From: Fidelibacterota bacterium UBA2125
GTDB lineage: Bacteria; Fidelibacterota; Marinisomatia; Marinisomatales; S15-B10
NCBI GenBank assembly: GCA_002329125.1
Contig: DCXX01000035.1
Location: 1 to 8,737 of the forward strand
Direction: 5' to 3'
Length of the DNA stretch: 8,737 nucleotides
Under the pieces are notes generated by a model. The model was given only the letters and a program-made list of their open reading frames with translations, was not told the DNA's origin and searched no databases. Below, piece by piece: positions 1 to 6,336 of the stretch. The translations under genes and the position numbers were made by a program. How positions within the stretch are numbered: position 1 is the stretch's first letter; each line of letters opens with the position of its first letter.

Positions 1-671
1 TGATCAATATTTTTCAGCAACTTCATATTCTCCCGAACCCTGTCGAAAACAACGATTGTATCATTCAGCGAGTAACCGACAATCGTCAAAAAGGCTGCGA
101 TGATGGCAAGCGATATTTCATAATTCAGTATAGAAAAAACGCCCAGCGTAATGAGAACGTCATGGATCAGTGCCGCAATTGCCCCAATGGCAAATTTCAA
201 TTCAAACCTGATAGAGATATAGATCAGGATGCCGATAATTGCGGAAAAGACGGCGAAAAAAGCTTTCCCTTTGAGTTCAGAACCAATTTTTGGTCCCACA
301 GTTTCAACACGGCGGAAATCGATGATCTGCCTCGGAAACTGAGCTTGAAGTGCTGCCTTTAATTCGGTAGTAAGGTTTTCAGCATTCTGACTCAACTGAA
401 GCCGGATCAGAATCTCATTAGGTGTGCCAAAAGTCTGCACTTCGCCGATGCCCACATCTAACGCCTCGAGAGCTGAACGCACTTTTGCAATATCGGGTGC
501 CTCCTCAAATCGGATCTGCGCCAGTGTACCCCCGGTGAAATCGATACTCAGTAGCGGGCCACCCTGGAGCAGAAGAGAAACTATTCCAGCCAAAATAAAT
601 GAACCCGAAATAACAAAACCGAACCGGCGCATGCTGAGGAAATCGATGTTCGTTTCTTTGAGAAATCTCAT
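1..671 (-). CDS. secF: Protein translocase subunit SecF, C-terminus cut by window edge
   Basis: SecF is an inner-membrane partner of SecD. Together they use the proton gradient to help complete Sec-dependent export on the periplasmic side. I translated 223 codons from the ATG at 671-669. Visible are a first membrane segment at about residues 17-36, the SecF signature IDFTGG at 43-48, a periplasmic part to about 125, VGPKIG at 125-130, and membrane segments at about 137-153, 159-178 and 184-203. The motif GYSLNDTIVVFDRVREN lies at 199-215. D171 (in IHDV) and R211 (in VFDR) correspond, from memory, to E. coli SecF D213 and R247, which are needed for activity. E. coli SecF is about 323 residues, so roughly the last 75-100 lie outside the window. 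The start overlaps the secD stop as ATGA (671-668), and there is no good Shine-Dalgarno sequence before it, so translation is probably coupled to secD. Family assignment is firm. Confidence 0.96.
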   Translation of the reverse strand, partial: MRFLKETNIDFLSMRRFGFVISGSFILAGIVSLLLQGGPLLSIDFTGGTLAQIRFEEAPDIAKVRSALEALDVGIGEVQTFGTPNEILIRLQLSQNAENLTTELKAALQAQFPRQIIDFRRVETVGPKIGSELKGKAFFAVFSAIIGILIYISIRFELKFAIGAIAALIHDVLITLGVFSILNYEISLAIIAAFLTIVGYSLNDTIVVFDRVRENMKLLKNID

Positions 672-2575
672 ATACTTAGTGTCTTGAGATCCCGCTTAGC
701 GGAAATAAGATTAAAGATGGTCCGTGTAGTAAAAATGGCGGTAAACATACTGGTGGCAATTCCCCAGAAAAGGACCACAGCGAAACCGCGGATGGGGCCA
801 GTACCGAACTGCATAAGAACAAGAGCTGCCAGAATCGTTGTCACATTGGCGTCAACAATGGTTGTGATAGCCCGGGAGTAACCGCTGTCAATGGCCGAAC
901 GGGGTGTTTTGCCTTTACCCAGTTCTTCCCTGATTCTTTCAAATATGATAACGTTGGCGTCTACAGCCATTCCCACTGTGAGAATAAGACCTGCGATGCC
1001 AGGGAGCGTCAACGTAGCTTTCAGCATGGCAAGGATGGATAGGACCAGGATGAGATTCCACAGCACTGCAAAAGAGGCGATTAGCCCAGCCCCTCTATAA
1101 TAGAAGACCATGAATGCCAGGACGAGCACCAGCCCGATGATAATAGACTGGGTGCCCTGATCGATGGAATCCTGACCCAGTGAGGGTCCAACGGTACGTT
1201 CTTCAATAATATCAACGGGTGCCGGCAGAGCTCCTGCCCTCAAAACTATGGCAATATCTTTTGCTTCATTCATATTGGCAAAGCCTTCAACCTGCGTTTG
1301 TCCATCCGATATTTTTGTCCGAATAACCGGAGCCATGTGGACGTTTCCATCCAGAAGAATGGCGAGGCGCCTGCCTACATTTGCCCCGGTCATCCTGGAC
1401 CATGTTTTGGCTCCTTCCGAATTCATACTTAGTGTGACAATTGGCTGACCGTTGTAGAGTGTGGCCAGCGCTTCCTCGATTACGCCCCCAGTGAGGCCCG
1501 CTTCAGCTTCAAGGTGATACATGCGGTAGAAAGATTCACTGCCACCCTCAGGCAAAGTCCATGTATCTTTTTCTTTGCTCATGGAGAGACGCCCCTCTCC
1601 ACCCTTGAGAATATCTTGGATATCCGACATTTCCATGATTTTGTTTACGGCGCGCATATTTTGTTCAGGGACACCAAGATCATTTCCGATCTGCCTCAGC
1701 AAGGAGGAAAAAGGCCGTTCTTCAAAAAGGTCTTTGTCCACGAGAACTTCAGTGGTGTCTTTTGCTGTTGTATCTTCTTTGGTAGTCCCAAAAAGTTCTG
1801 TGAGGGAAACCTCCTCTTCATCAGCCACCCGTGTTTCTGTCTCAATTGGGGCCTGCTCTTCATCGGTGGAATCTTCTTTGGTTTCTAGCAGATCTTCCAG
1901 ATCGTCACTGCCTTTCAGGATCCGGTCTACTCTGGTGAGGAGATTCTGTGTAACTGCACCGTCCTTTAGAAGAGCAAACTCCAGGAGAGCAGTGCTTTGC
2001 AAGAGTGATCTTGCCCGGTCAGGATCCTGAATGCCTGCTAGCTCCACAATGACCCTTCGATTGCCCTGTTTCTGTATGGTGGGCTCTGAAACGCCGAACT
2101 CGTCTACCCTGTTTTGTAAAATTTCCAGCGCCCTGTTAATAGCATCCGTTGCTTCATCCTCAAGGGCGGCCTGTATGGAAACCGGATCGCTGCCGTAATC
2201 CATATAGTAGCGGTTCAGCCTCAGATCCTGATTTTTGGCTTCTGTTGCAAATCGGTTGATGAAATCTTCCGCAGACATCTCATCTCCGGTCTTAACTTTG
2301 TCGAAAACCTCGTAGAAGCGGTTATTTTTGTTTGAAGCGAGATTCTCTACAAGTGTTGGGATATCGACTTCAAGGACAATATGCATTCCACCCTGAAGGT
2401 CTAATCCCCGCCGGATAGTCTTTTTCTCCAGCTGCTCCAATATCCCTTCTTCTTCCATAGAAGTCTTTTCATTTCCAGAGAGAGTGTTGTATTTGATTGT
2501 AGGGAAGAGAGCGTAGAGTGCCCAGAGCAAGACAACGCCGATAACAATCAATCTTGGTGTATTTTTTCCGAACAT
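668..2575 (-). CDS. secD: Protein translocase subunit SecD
   Basis: SecD is the larger subunit of the SecDF complex, an RND-type inner-membrane protein whose periplasmic domain helps pull exported chains across using the proton gradient. The protein has 635 residues, close to E. coli SecD (615). TM1 is at about 8-26; RGLDLQGGMH, the first SecD signature, is at 56-65. ILQNRVDEFGVSEPTIQKQG is at 152-171, LRAGALPAPVDIIEERTVGP at 445-464, GMAVDANVIIFERIREEL at 535-552, and TTIVDANVTTILAAL at 571-585. Five further membrane helices lie at about 475-493, 498-518, 523-541, 573-589 and 594-616. D539 matches, from memory, the proton-path Asp519 of E. coli. Residues about 222-289 form an acidic, low-complexity stretch (25 Asp/Glu against 6 Lys/Arg) in the large periplasmic domain. 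The first ATG after an in-frame TAA was taken as the start; GGAAG (2592-2588) 12 bases upstream is a weak ribosome site. The gene just upstream is a receptor, not yajC. Confidence 0.97.
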   Translation of the reverse strand: MFGKNTPRLIVIGVVLLWALYALFPTIKYNTLSGNEKTSMEEEGILEQLEKKTIRRGLDLQGGMHIVLEVDIPTLVENLASNKNNRFYEVFDKVKTGDEMSAEDFINRFATEAKNQDLRLNRYYMDYGSDPVSIQAALEDEATDAINRALEILQNRVDEFGVSEPTIQKQGNRRVIVELAGIQDPDRARSLLQSTALLEFALLKDGAVTQNLLTRVDRILKGSDDLEDLLETKEDSTDEEQAPIETETRVADEEEVSLTELFGTTKEDTTAKDTTEVLVDKDLFEERPFSSLLRQIGNDLGVPEQNMRAVNKIMEMSDIQDILKGGEGRLSMSKEKDTWTLPEGGSESFYRMYHLEAEAGLTGGVIEEALATLYNGQPIVTLSMNSEGAKTWSRMTGANVGRRLAILLDGNVHMAPVIRTKISDGQTQVEGFANMNEAKDIAIVLRAGALPAPVDIIEERTVGPSLGQDSIDQGTQSIIIGLVLVLAFMVFYYRGAGLIASFAVLWNLILVLSILAMLKATLTLPGIAGLILTVGMAVDANVIIFERIREELGKGKTPRSAIDSGYSRAITTIVDANVTTILAALVLMQFGTGPIRGFAVVLFWGIATSMFTAIFTTRTIFNLISAKRDLKTLSI

Positions 2576-2607
2576 ATTTAATTAATGCTTCCGGGGAATA
2601 GAGCCGG

Positions 2608-2656
2608 AAAAGCGGGGCGAATTTACCTTGAGGTCTTTGTCACCACAACCGCTTTT
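2608..2656. repeat. Inverted repeat between receptor gene and secD
   Basis: AAAAGCGG at 2608-2615 is the exact reverse complement of CCGCTTTT at 2649-2656, with 33 bases between. Inside the loop is a second small palindrome, ACCTTGAGGT, at 2625-2634. The A-tract, GC-rich core and T-tract layout resembles a bidirectional intrinsic terminator and sits where transcription from the receptor gene would end before secD. Against this, the GC core is only four pairs and the loop is long, so it may be a weak terminator, a protein site, or chance. Confidence 0.3.
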
Positions 2657-2684
2657 TGGATCTTCCCATGAGAATCAACAACTG

Positions 2685-4985
2685 TTATCGGGTCATTTGA
2701 AAGGAAATGACCCAATTTCGTCCCGGACCGTTCACTCCGGAACCGTGTTCTCGGTAGTTCCGATCCAGAATATTTTCACAGGCGATTTGAACAATTAGAG
2801 ATTGACGGAGAGTGACGCCGCCGCGAAGGTTAAAAGTGAACCATCCCGGTGTCCCTTCTGGCGGGATGCGCGGGTCATCCAGGTCATCAGCTGAAAGCCT
2901 GTCCTGCCTCGCAGCAAAGCGGCTATATCCATCGAGAAAAAAACGACCGCGACTCCACTTGACACCGGCCAGTCCAAATATTGGCGGAATACCACCCACA
3001 GGCTCATTGTAGGTTATGTTCTCCCCGTACGTTGTGGTGAGATTTCCTCTGAAACTGAGCGAACCGGAAAGAGAGTAATCAACAGCTATCTCGGTACCCT
3101 GTATTATGGCCTCACCAAGGTTCTTCTTGGTCTTCACATTAAACATCTGGCTGTCGATGACAATGGTGTCGGCGCCGGCATAGGTGGTATCCACACTAGC
3201 CAGTAGATCAGTGATGAATGACCTGTAAACGGTAAAGTCAACCCTCATAAACTCTGTTGAAATTTTTAGTCCCATATCGATGTTCATTAGCTTTTCCGGC
3301 TGAAGATCTGGATTAGGCACTTCGTAAATATCGCCTTTTGACTCTCCCAGCTTTGCCATGTCACTCAGGTTTGGTGCTCGGAACGCCTGAGCTAGATTCA
3401 GGTTTGCTGAAACATAATTGGACAGTCTGAAGACAGATCCCACCGCTCCTGTGAAAGATGAAAACGTTTGACTGTAGAGGGCTGCAGAATTCATGTCGAA
3501 TTCCGCTCTGTATTGGCTTTGGCGAACACCAAGCTTTAACATCCAGCGATCCGTCATCTTCATTTCGTCCTGAAGATAAAGGCCAATGCTCATGTATGTG
3601 GCATCGTCAGGATATCGGCCTCTGTTATCATCCGTGTCGGTCCCTGTTAGCGGATCAGAATATGAGCGTTCACTGGCCACGTCATCATGGTAAAGCTCAG
3701 CGCCGGCAACAATCCGGTGCCGATCTCTCTCCCGGGTACCGCTGAAACTAAATCCTTTTGTGGCTACCTCATCCAGCTCATTCTGTATTGAAGATGACTT
3801 ATTTTTCTGAGTCTTGCGACCTTCCTTTTGAAGATGAAGAGATGCGGTGGCACGGACCGCATCAAAGATGATATTAATGTCCTTGTTTTCATACACGGCA
3901 TAAGTAAGCATTCGATCCTGGGGGTGGAAGAACCAGCGGTGATAACCATTGTACTGATATTTATCGTATCGAGGGACCTCTTCCTGTTTGGAAAACTGAT
4001 GAGCCAGTGTGATGGTTTGATCGTCTGTCAAATTGGTGATCAGTTTTGTATCGATGTCATAGCCGCCGAAGCCAGTGGGAGATTGGACCAGTTCATTGCC
4101 GGAAATCTCGTGATCATTTCCGTTGGCGCCTCTTCGGAGATCACCGAACTGCTTCAGACTGAATGCTGTACTGAAAGCGTAGCGGCTACTGCTCGATATC
4201 ACCTCTCCCCGAACTGTTTTTTCCTGGTCGGCGGTGGCGTAACGAAGAAGTGACCTGACACCTAGAGATTTTTCATTATCATCAACTGGCGGCTTCCTTG
4301 TAATAAGATTGACTGTGCCGCCCAAGGCGTCACTGCCGTAGAGGACAGACGTGGGCCCTCGAACAACTTCAATCTTTTCCACCATCTGGTGATCAATAGT
4401 GGTGAGGTATTGATGATTACCCAGACGGTAGATGGAATTATTGAGACGTATGCCGTCTACTAGGAGCAGGATCTGGTTTGAGCTGAGCCCCCGAATAATG
4501 GCCGATCCACCACCGTGATTTGTTTTTTGAACGAACACGCCCACCTCTTCTCTGAGCGCCTCGGCGGATGTCTTGGAATTGCGCTCTCTTATCTCTCGGG
4601 AGGAGACAAGATTGACAGACTCGGGTATCTCTACAACATCACGCTCGGCTCGACTTGCAGTAACAACGACGTTTCCAAGATCTAGAACATCGAATTCCAG
4701 AGTAAAAGGTTGCATAATGATGTCGCTGTCCTGAACTGTTACATCTTTTACTCTTGATGTCAGGAAACCGATGTGCTGAAAAACAAGAGTGTAGCTGCCG
4801 GGGAAGAGTCCGTCAAAACGGAACGAACCGTCCAGAGAAGTGTAGAGTGTGAAAAATCCCGGTGTGAGTGTTACATGGACTTCAGAGACAGGTTTGCCAT
4901 CGGGATCAGTGACCAAACCGGATATGGAGTAAGTTTGCGCAACCAGTGGAACTGACATCAATAGAATGAAGACAAGGCGGTGCAT
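2685..4985 (-). CDS. TonB-dependent outer-membrane receptor, heme/hemoglobin receptor-like
   Basis: This is an outer-membrane active transporter driven by TonB-ExbBD. The 766-residue protein starts with a signal peptide (hydrophobic 4-15, likely cut after VAQ, 15-17). A carboxypeptidase-regulatory-like beta-sandwich follows at about 19-98, then a TonB-box-like VVVTASR at 106-112. The plug domain at about 115-231 contains IIRGLSSNQILLLVDGIRLN and VEKIEVVRGPTSVLYGSDALGG. The rest is a 22-strand-type barrel ending in ENILDRNYREHGSG and GPGRNWVISFQMTR. EVPRYDK at 336-342, FRAP at 535-538 and NPDL at 558-561 resemble the heme/hemoglobin/lactoferrin receptor group, so heme or iron is my best guess for cargo; cobalamin or another siderophore cannot be excluded. 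The histidine usually found between FRAP and NPxL in heme receptors is absent. The last residue is Arg rather than the common terminal aromatic. AGGA at 4999-4996, ten bases before the ATG, supports the start. No linked transport genes are in the window. Confidence 0.93.
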   Translation of the reverse strand: MHRLVFILLMSVPLVAQTYSISGLVTDPDGKPVSEVHVTLTPGFFTLYTSLDGSFRFDGLFPGSYTLVFQHIGFLTSRVKDVTVQDSDIIMQPFTLEFDVLDLGNVVVTASRAERDVVEIPESVNLVSSREIRERNSKTSAEALREEVGVFVQKTNHGGGSAIIRGLSSNQILLLVDGIRLNNSIYRLGNHQYLTTIDHQMVEKIEVVRGPTSVLYGSDALGGTVNLITRKPPVDDNEKSLGVRSLLRYATADQEKTVRGEVISSSSRYAFSTAFSLKQFGDLRRGANGNDHEISGNELVQSPTGFGGYDIDTKLITNLTDDQTITLAHQFSKQEEVPRYDKYQYNGYHRWFFHPQDRMLTYAVYENKDINIIFDAVRATASLHLQKEGRKTQKNKSSSIQNELDEVATKGFSFSGTRERDRHRIVAGAELYHDDVASERSYSDPLTGTDTDDNRGRYPDDATYMSIGLYLQDEMKMTDRWMLKLGVRQSQYRAEFDMNSAALYSQTFSSFTGAVGSVFRLSNYVSANLNLAQAFRAPNLSDMAKLGESKGDIYEVPNPDLQPEKLMNIDMGLKISTEFMRVDFTVYRSFITDLLASVDTTYAGADTIVIDSQMFNVKTKKNLGEAIIQGTEIAVDYSLSGSLSFRGNLTTTYGENITYNEPVGGIPPIFGLAGVKWSRGRFFLDGYSRFAARQDRLSADDLDDPRIPPEGTPGWFTFNLRGGVTLRQSLIVQIACENILDRNYREHGSGVNGPGRNWVISFQMTR

Positions 4986-5119
4986 GATTATCAGATCCTA
5001 TCGACACGGTATTTCATAAACAGCCGGCAATTTACGACACGAGGCGGAAAGAGAAGGAGGGTTGGTCAGTCAGGAAATAACCGCCTATGGGCAGCAAATA
5101 GATCGCTCAAAAGTCACCC
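4986..5119. other. Intergenic region upstream of the receptor gene
   Basis: This 134-base gap should hold the receptor promoter if the receptor is transcribed on its own. I see the weak hairpin at 5080-5095 and the receptor ribosome site AGGA at 4999-4996. I see no clear Fur-box palindrome, no cobalamin-riboswitch core, and no convincing promoter hexamers. Confidence 0.5.
5074..5095 (-). terminator. Weak terminator-like hairpin after aminotransferase gene
   Basis: Reading the minus strand downstream of the aminotransferase stop, GCTGCC CATA GGCGGT (5095-5080) can fold into a six-pair stem including two G-T wobbles with a four-base loop, followed by TATTT-rich sequence. It lies in the 134-base gap before the receptor gene, where a transcript could end. 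The stem is weak and the T run is broken, so I regard it only as a candidate. Confidence 0.22.
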
Positions 5120-6280
5120 TCAAATAAATAAAGAATCCTTAAATCGTTTTCCGAGACCTTTCAGCCTCTCTACTGGCTCGTTGGAGAAAACGATCCGGAC
5201 ATACCTGGTGCTATTATTGCTTCCCCAGTTAACCATGGGGGTGGTAGCGATTTTTCCTTTGTCCAGCAGCCGTTTAGAGGCGGTAGGAGCGTCCATGTCC
5301 AATGGTGATACATCCACTAGAAAAGACCACCCGCCGTCTGGTGGTATAACATCAAAATCTTTCAACTCCTCTACAGCCACATCTCGTCGCCGCTTCCATT
5401 CCCTCACAGATGTCTCTATTCCGTCATTTGGATCTTTAATGGCAGTTGCCGCCGCTCCCATGGCGATACCAGTCTGGCACACCACATTGCTGATACTGAC
5501 GCGCATAACATCGGCCATGATCTCGGCGGGGCCGACTGCCCAGCCTACACGCCAACCGATCATGCGGTATTCCTTGGTGACAGCACCGCAGGTGATCACT
5601 TTATCACGCATTCCGGAAAAGGATGCGGGGTGAATAGACGGCTGGTCATTGTAAAGGATTCGTTCCATGGCAGTGTCATCAATGAGCCAGCAGTTGGCCA
5701 GTGTACAAAAATTGGTTAACGCATCCCATTCATCTTTCGAAAAAACACATCCCGTCGGCATGGCAGGACTCATAAGCAGGGCTACTTTCACGGGCTCGGG
5801 AGCGATCTTTTCCAGCGCTTCCATATCCAATCGCCACCCCTCTGGTGAAGGGATAAGAGGAACAAACTTCGGAACGCCACCTGCAAGTCGGACACGATTG
5901 ATCAGACCCACGTAGATGGGATCAGTCAAGAGTACTTCGTCACCTGGCTCCAGTGTTGCAAACAGTACATTAAGAATACCAGACATACCGCCTGCCCCGA
6001 TAACGCACTCTGTTTCCCAGTTGTAGGTTTGACCCGACTGACGTTCTACCAGAGCTGTGGCCGCCTTCCGGAGTGGGTTTAGGCCAAAGAAAGGAAGATA
6101 ACTGTTGGCTTCATCGTCATCTACAGCGCGCTTTGTGAAATCGATGGCGGATAGAGGAGGACGCAGGTCAGTATCCAGATTTTCCAGCCTCAACACCTCG
6201 GGATCCGACAGTTTATCGGCTAGGTCTCCCATGACTTCAACACCGATCTTGGTTATGTGCTCAAGGCGCGAGACTGACAT
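5120..6280 (-). CDS. Fold-type I PLP-dependent aminotransferase (class I/II), MPTG variant
   Basis: This is a cytoplasmic pyridoxal-phosphate enzyme of the aspartate-aminotransferase superfamily; 386 residues is a normal length. Visible in order are the N-terminal LRLENLDTDLRPP at 30-42, YLPFFGLNPLRKA at 61-73, the cofactor-phosphate loop IGAGGMSGILN at 94-104, GDEVLLTDPIYVGL at 113-126, MPTG at 174-177, D202 for the pyridine nitrogen, K236 (VTKEYRMIGWRVGW, 234-247) for the Schiff base, R244 (phosphate contact) and R362 (YVRIVFSNEP), the usual carboxylate-binding arginine. The Asn of the normal NPTG is Met174, and the Tyr normally three residues after the PLP Asp is Met205. From memory, a bacterial subfamily annotated generically as PLP-dependent aminotransferase shares MP(S/T)G and AMER, so this looks like a family trait rather than decay. 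Substrate is unknown. The start is set by a good ribosome site, AGAGGT six bases upstream. It lies 43 bases after the Dcp gene and is probably cotranscribed with it. Confidence 0.93.
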   Translation of the reverse strand: MSVSRLEHITKIGVEVMGDLADKLSDPEVLRLENLDTDLRPPLSAIDFTKRAVDDDEANSYLPFFGLNPLRKAATALVERQSGQTYNWETECVIGAGGMSGILNVLFATLEPGDEVLLTDPIYVGLINRVRLAGGVPKFVPLIPSPEGWRLDMEALEKIAPEPVKVALLMSPAMPTGCVFSKDEWDALTNFCTLANCWLIDDTAMERILYNDQPSIHPASFSGMRDKVITCGAVTKEYRMIGWRVGWAVGPAEIMADVMRVSISNVVCQTGIAMGAAATAIKDPNDGIETSVREWKRRRDVAVEELKDFDVIPPDGGWSFLVDVSPLDMDAPTASKRLLDKGKIATTPMVNWGSNNSTRYVRIVFSNEPVERLKGLGKRFKDSLFI

Positions 6281-6285
6281 ATTTT

Positions 6286-6336
6286 GACCTCTTCATATTA
6301 GACCTTTACCACAGATTTCTGACCTAATTCAGACCT
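6286..6336 (-). repeat. Four AGGTC copies at the dcp/aminotransferase junction
   Basis: On the minus strand AGGTC occurs at 6336-6332, 6325-6321, 6305-6301 and 6290-6286. The first copy encodes part of the Dcp C-terminus (RRGLN), the second lies directly before or across the TAG stop region, the third is in the 43-base spacer and the fourth is part of the aminotransferase ribosome site. The first two are extended near-repeats (AGGTCTGAATT and AGGTCAGAAAT, 11 bases apart). Spacing is irregular (11, 20 and 15 bases start to start). This may be local duplication or chance; a regulatory role is only speculation. Confidence 0.35.
6287..6292 (-). promoter_or_regulatory. Ribosome binding site of the aminotransferase
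   Basis: AGAGGT on the minus strand, six bases before the ATG at 6280-6278, is the best Shine-Dalgarno match in the window and decides the start. It coincides with the last copy of the AGGTC repeat in this junction. Confidence 0.7.

Noticed and set aside
1514..1888. 124-codon plus-strand open frame
   Set aside because: Another antisense shadow of secD, overlapping the one at 1575-2030 in a different frame.
1575..2030. 151-codon plus-strand open frame, very Ser/Arg-rich
   Set aside because: It is the antisense image of the acidic, Thr/Glu-rich part of secD; the composition follows from that region and no family is recognisable.
2685..2710. Possible frameshift truncating the receptor C-terminus (ends in MTR rather than an aromatic)
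   Set aside because: The terminal strand and the GPGRNW block are present and the length is normal; the unusual last residue alone is not evidence of truncation.
3828..4253. 141-codon plus-strand open frame inside the receptor gene
   Set aside because: Antisense to the receptor barrel, with no domain or motif.
4986..5119. Possible cobalamin riboswitch or Fur box before the receptor gene
   Set aside because: The gap is short, and I could not find the conserved riboswitch core or a Fur-like palindrome.
4980..5633. 217-codon plus-strand open frame starting near the receptor start
   Set aside because: It lies mostly antisense to the well-supported aminotransferase; its translation is Ser/Arg/Thr-rich without recognisable domain and it has no supported start.
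5652..5770. Reading the aminotransferase as a decayed pseudogene because of its Met substitutions
   Set aside because: The frame is intact and full length, Lys, Asp and both key Arg are kept, and the substitutions appear, from memory, in a wider subfamily.
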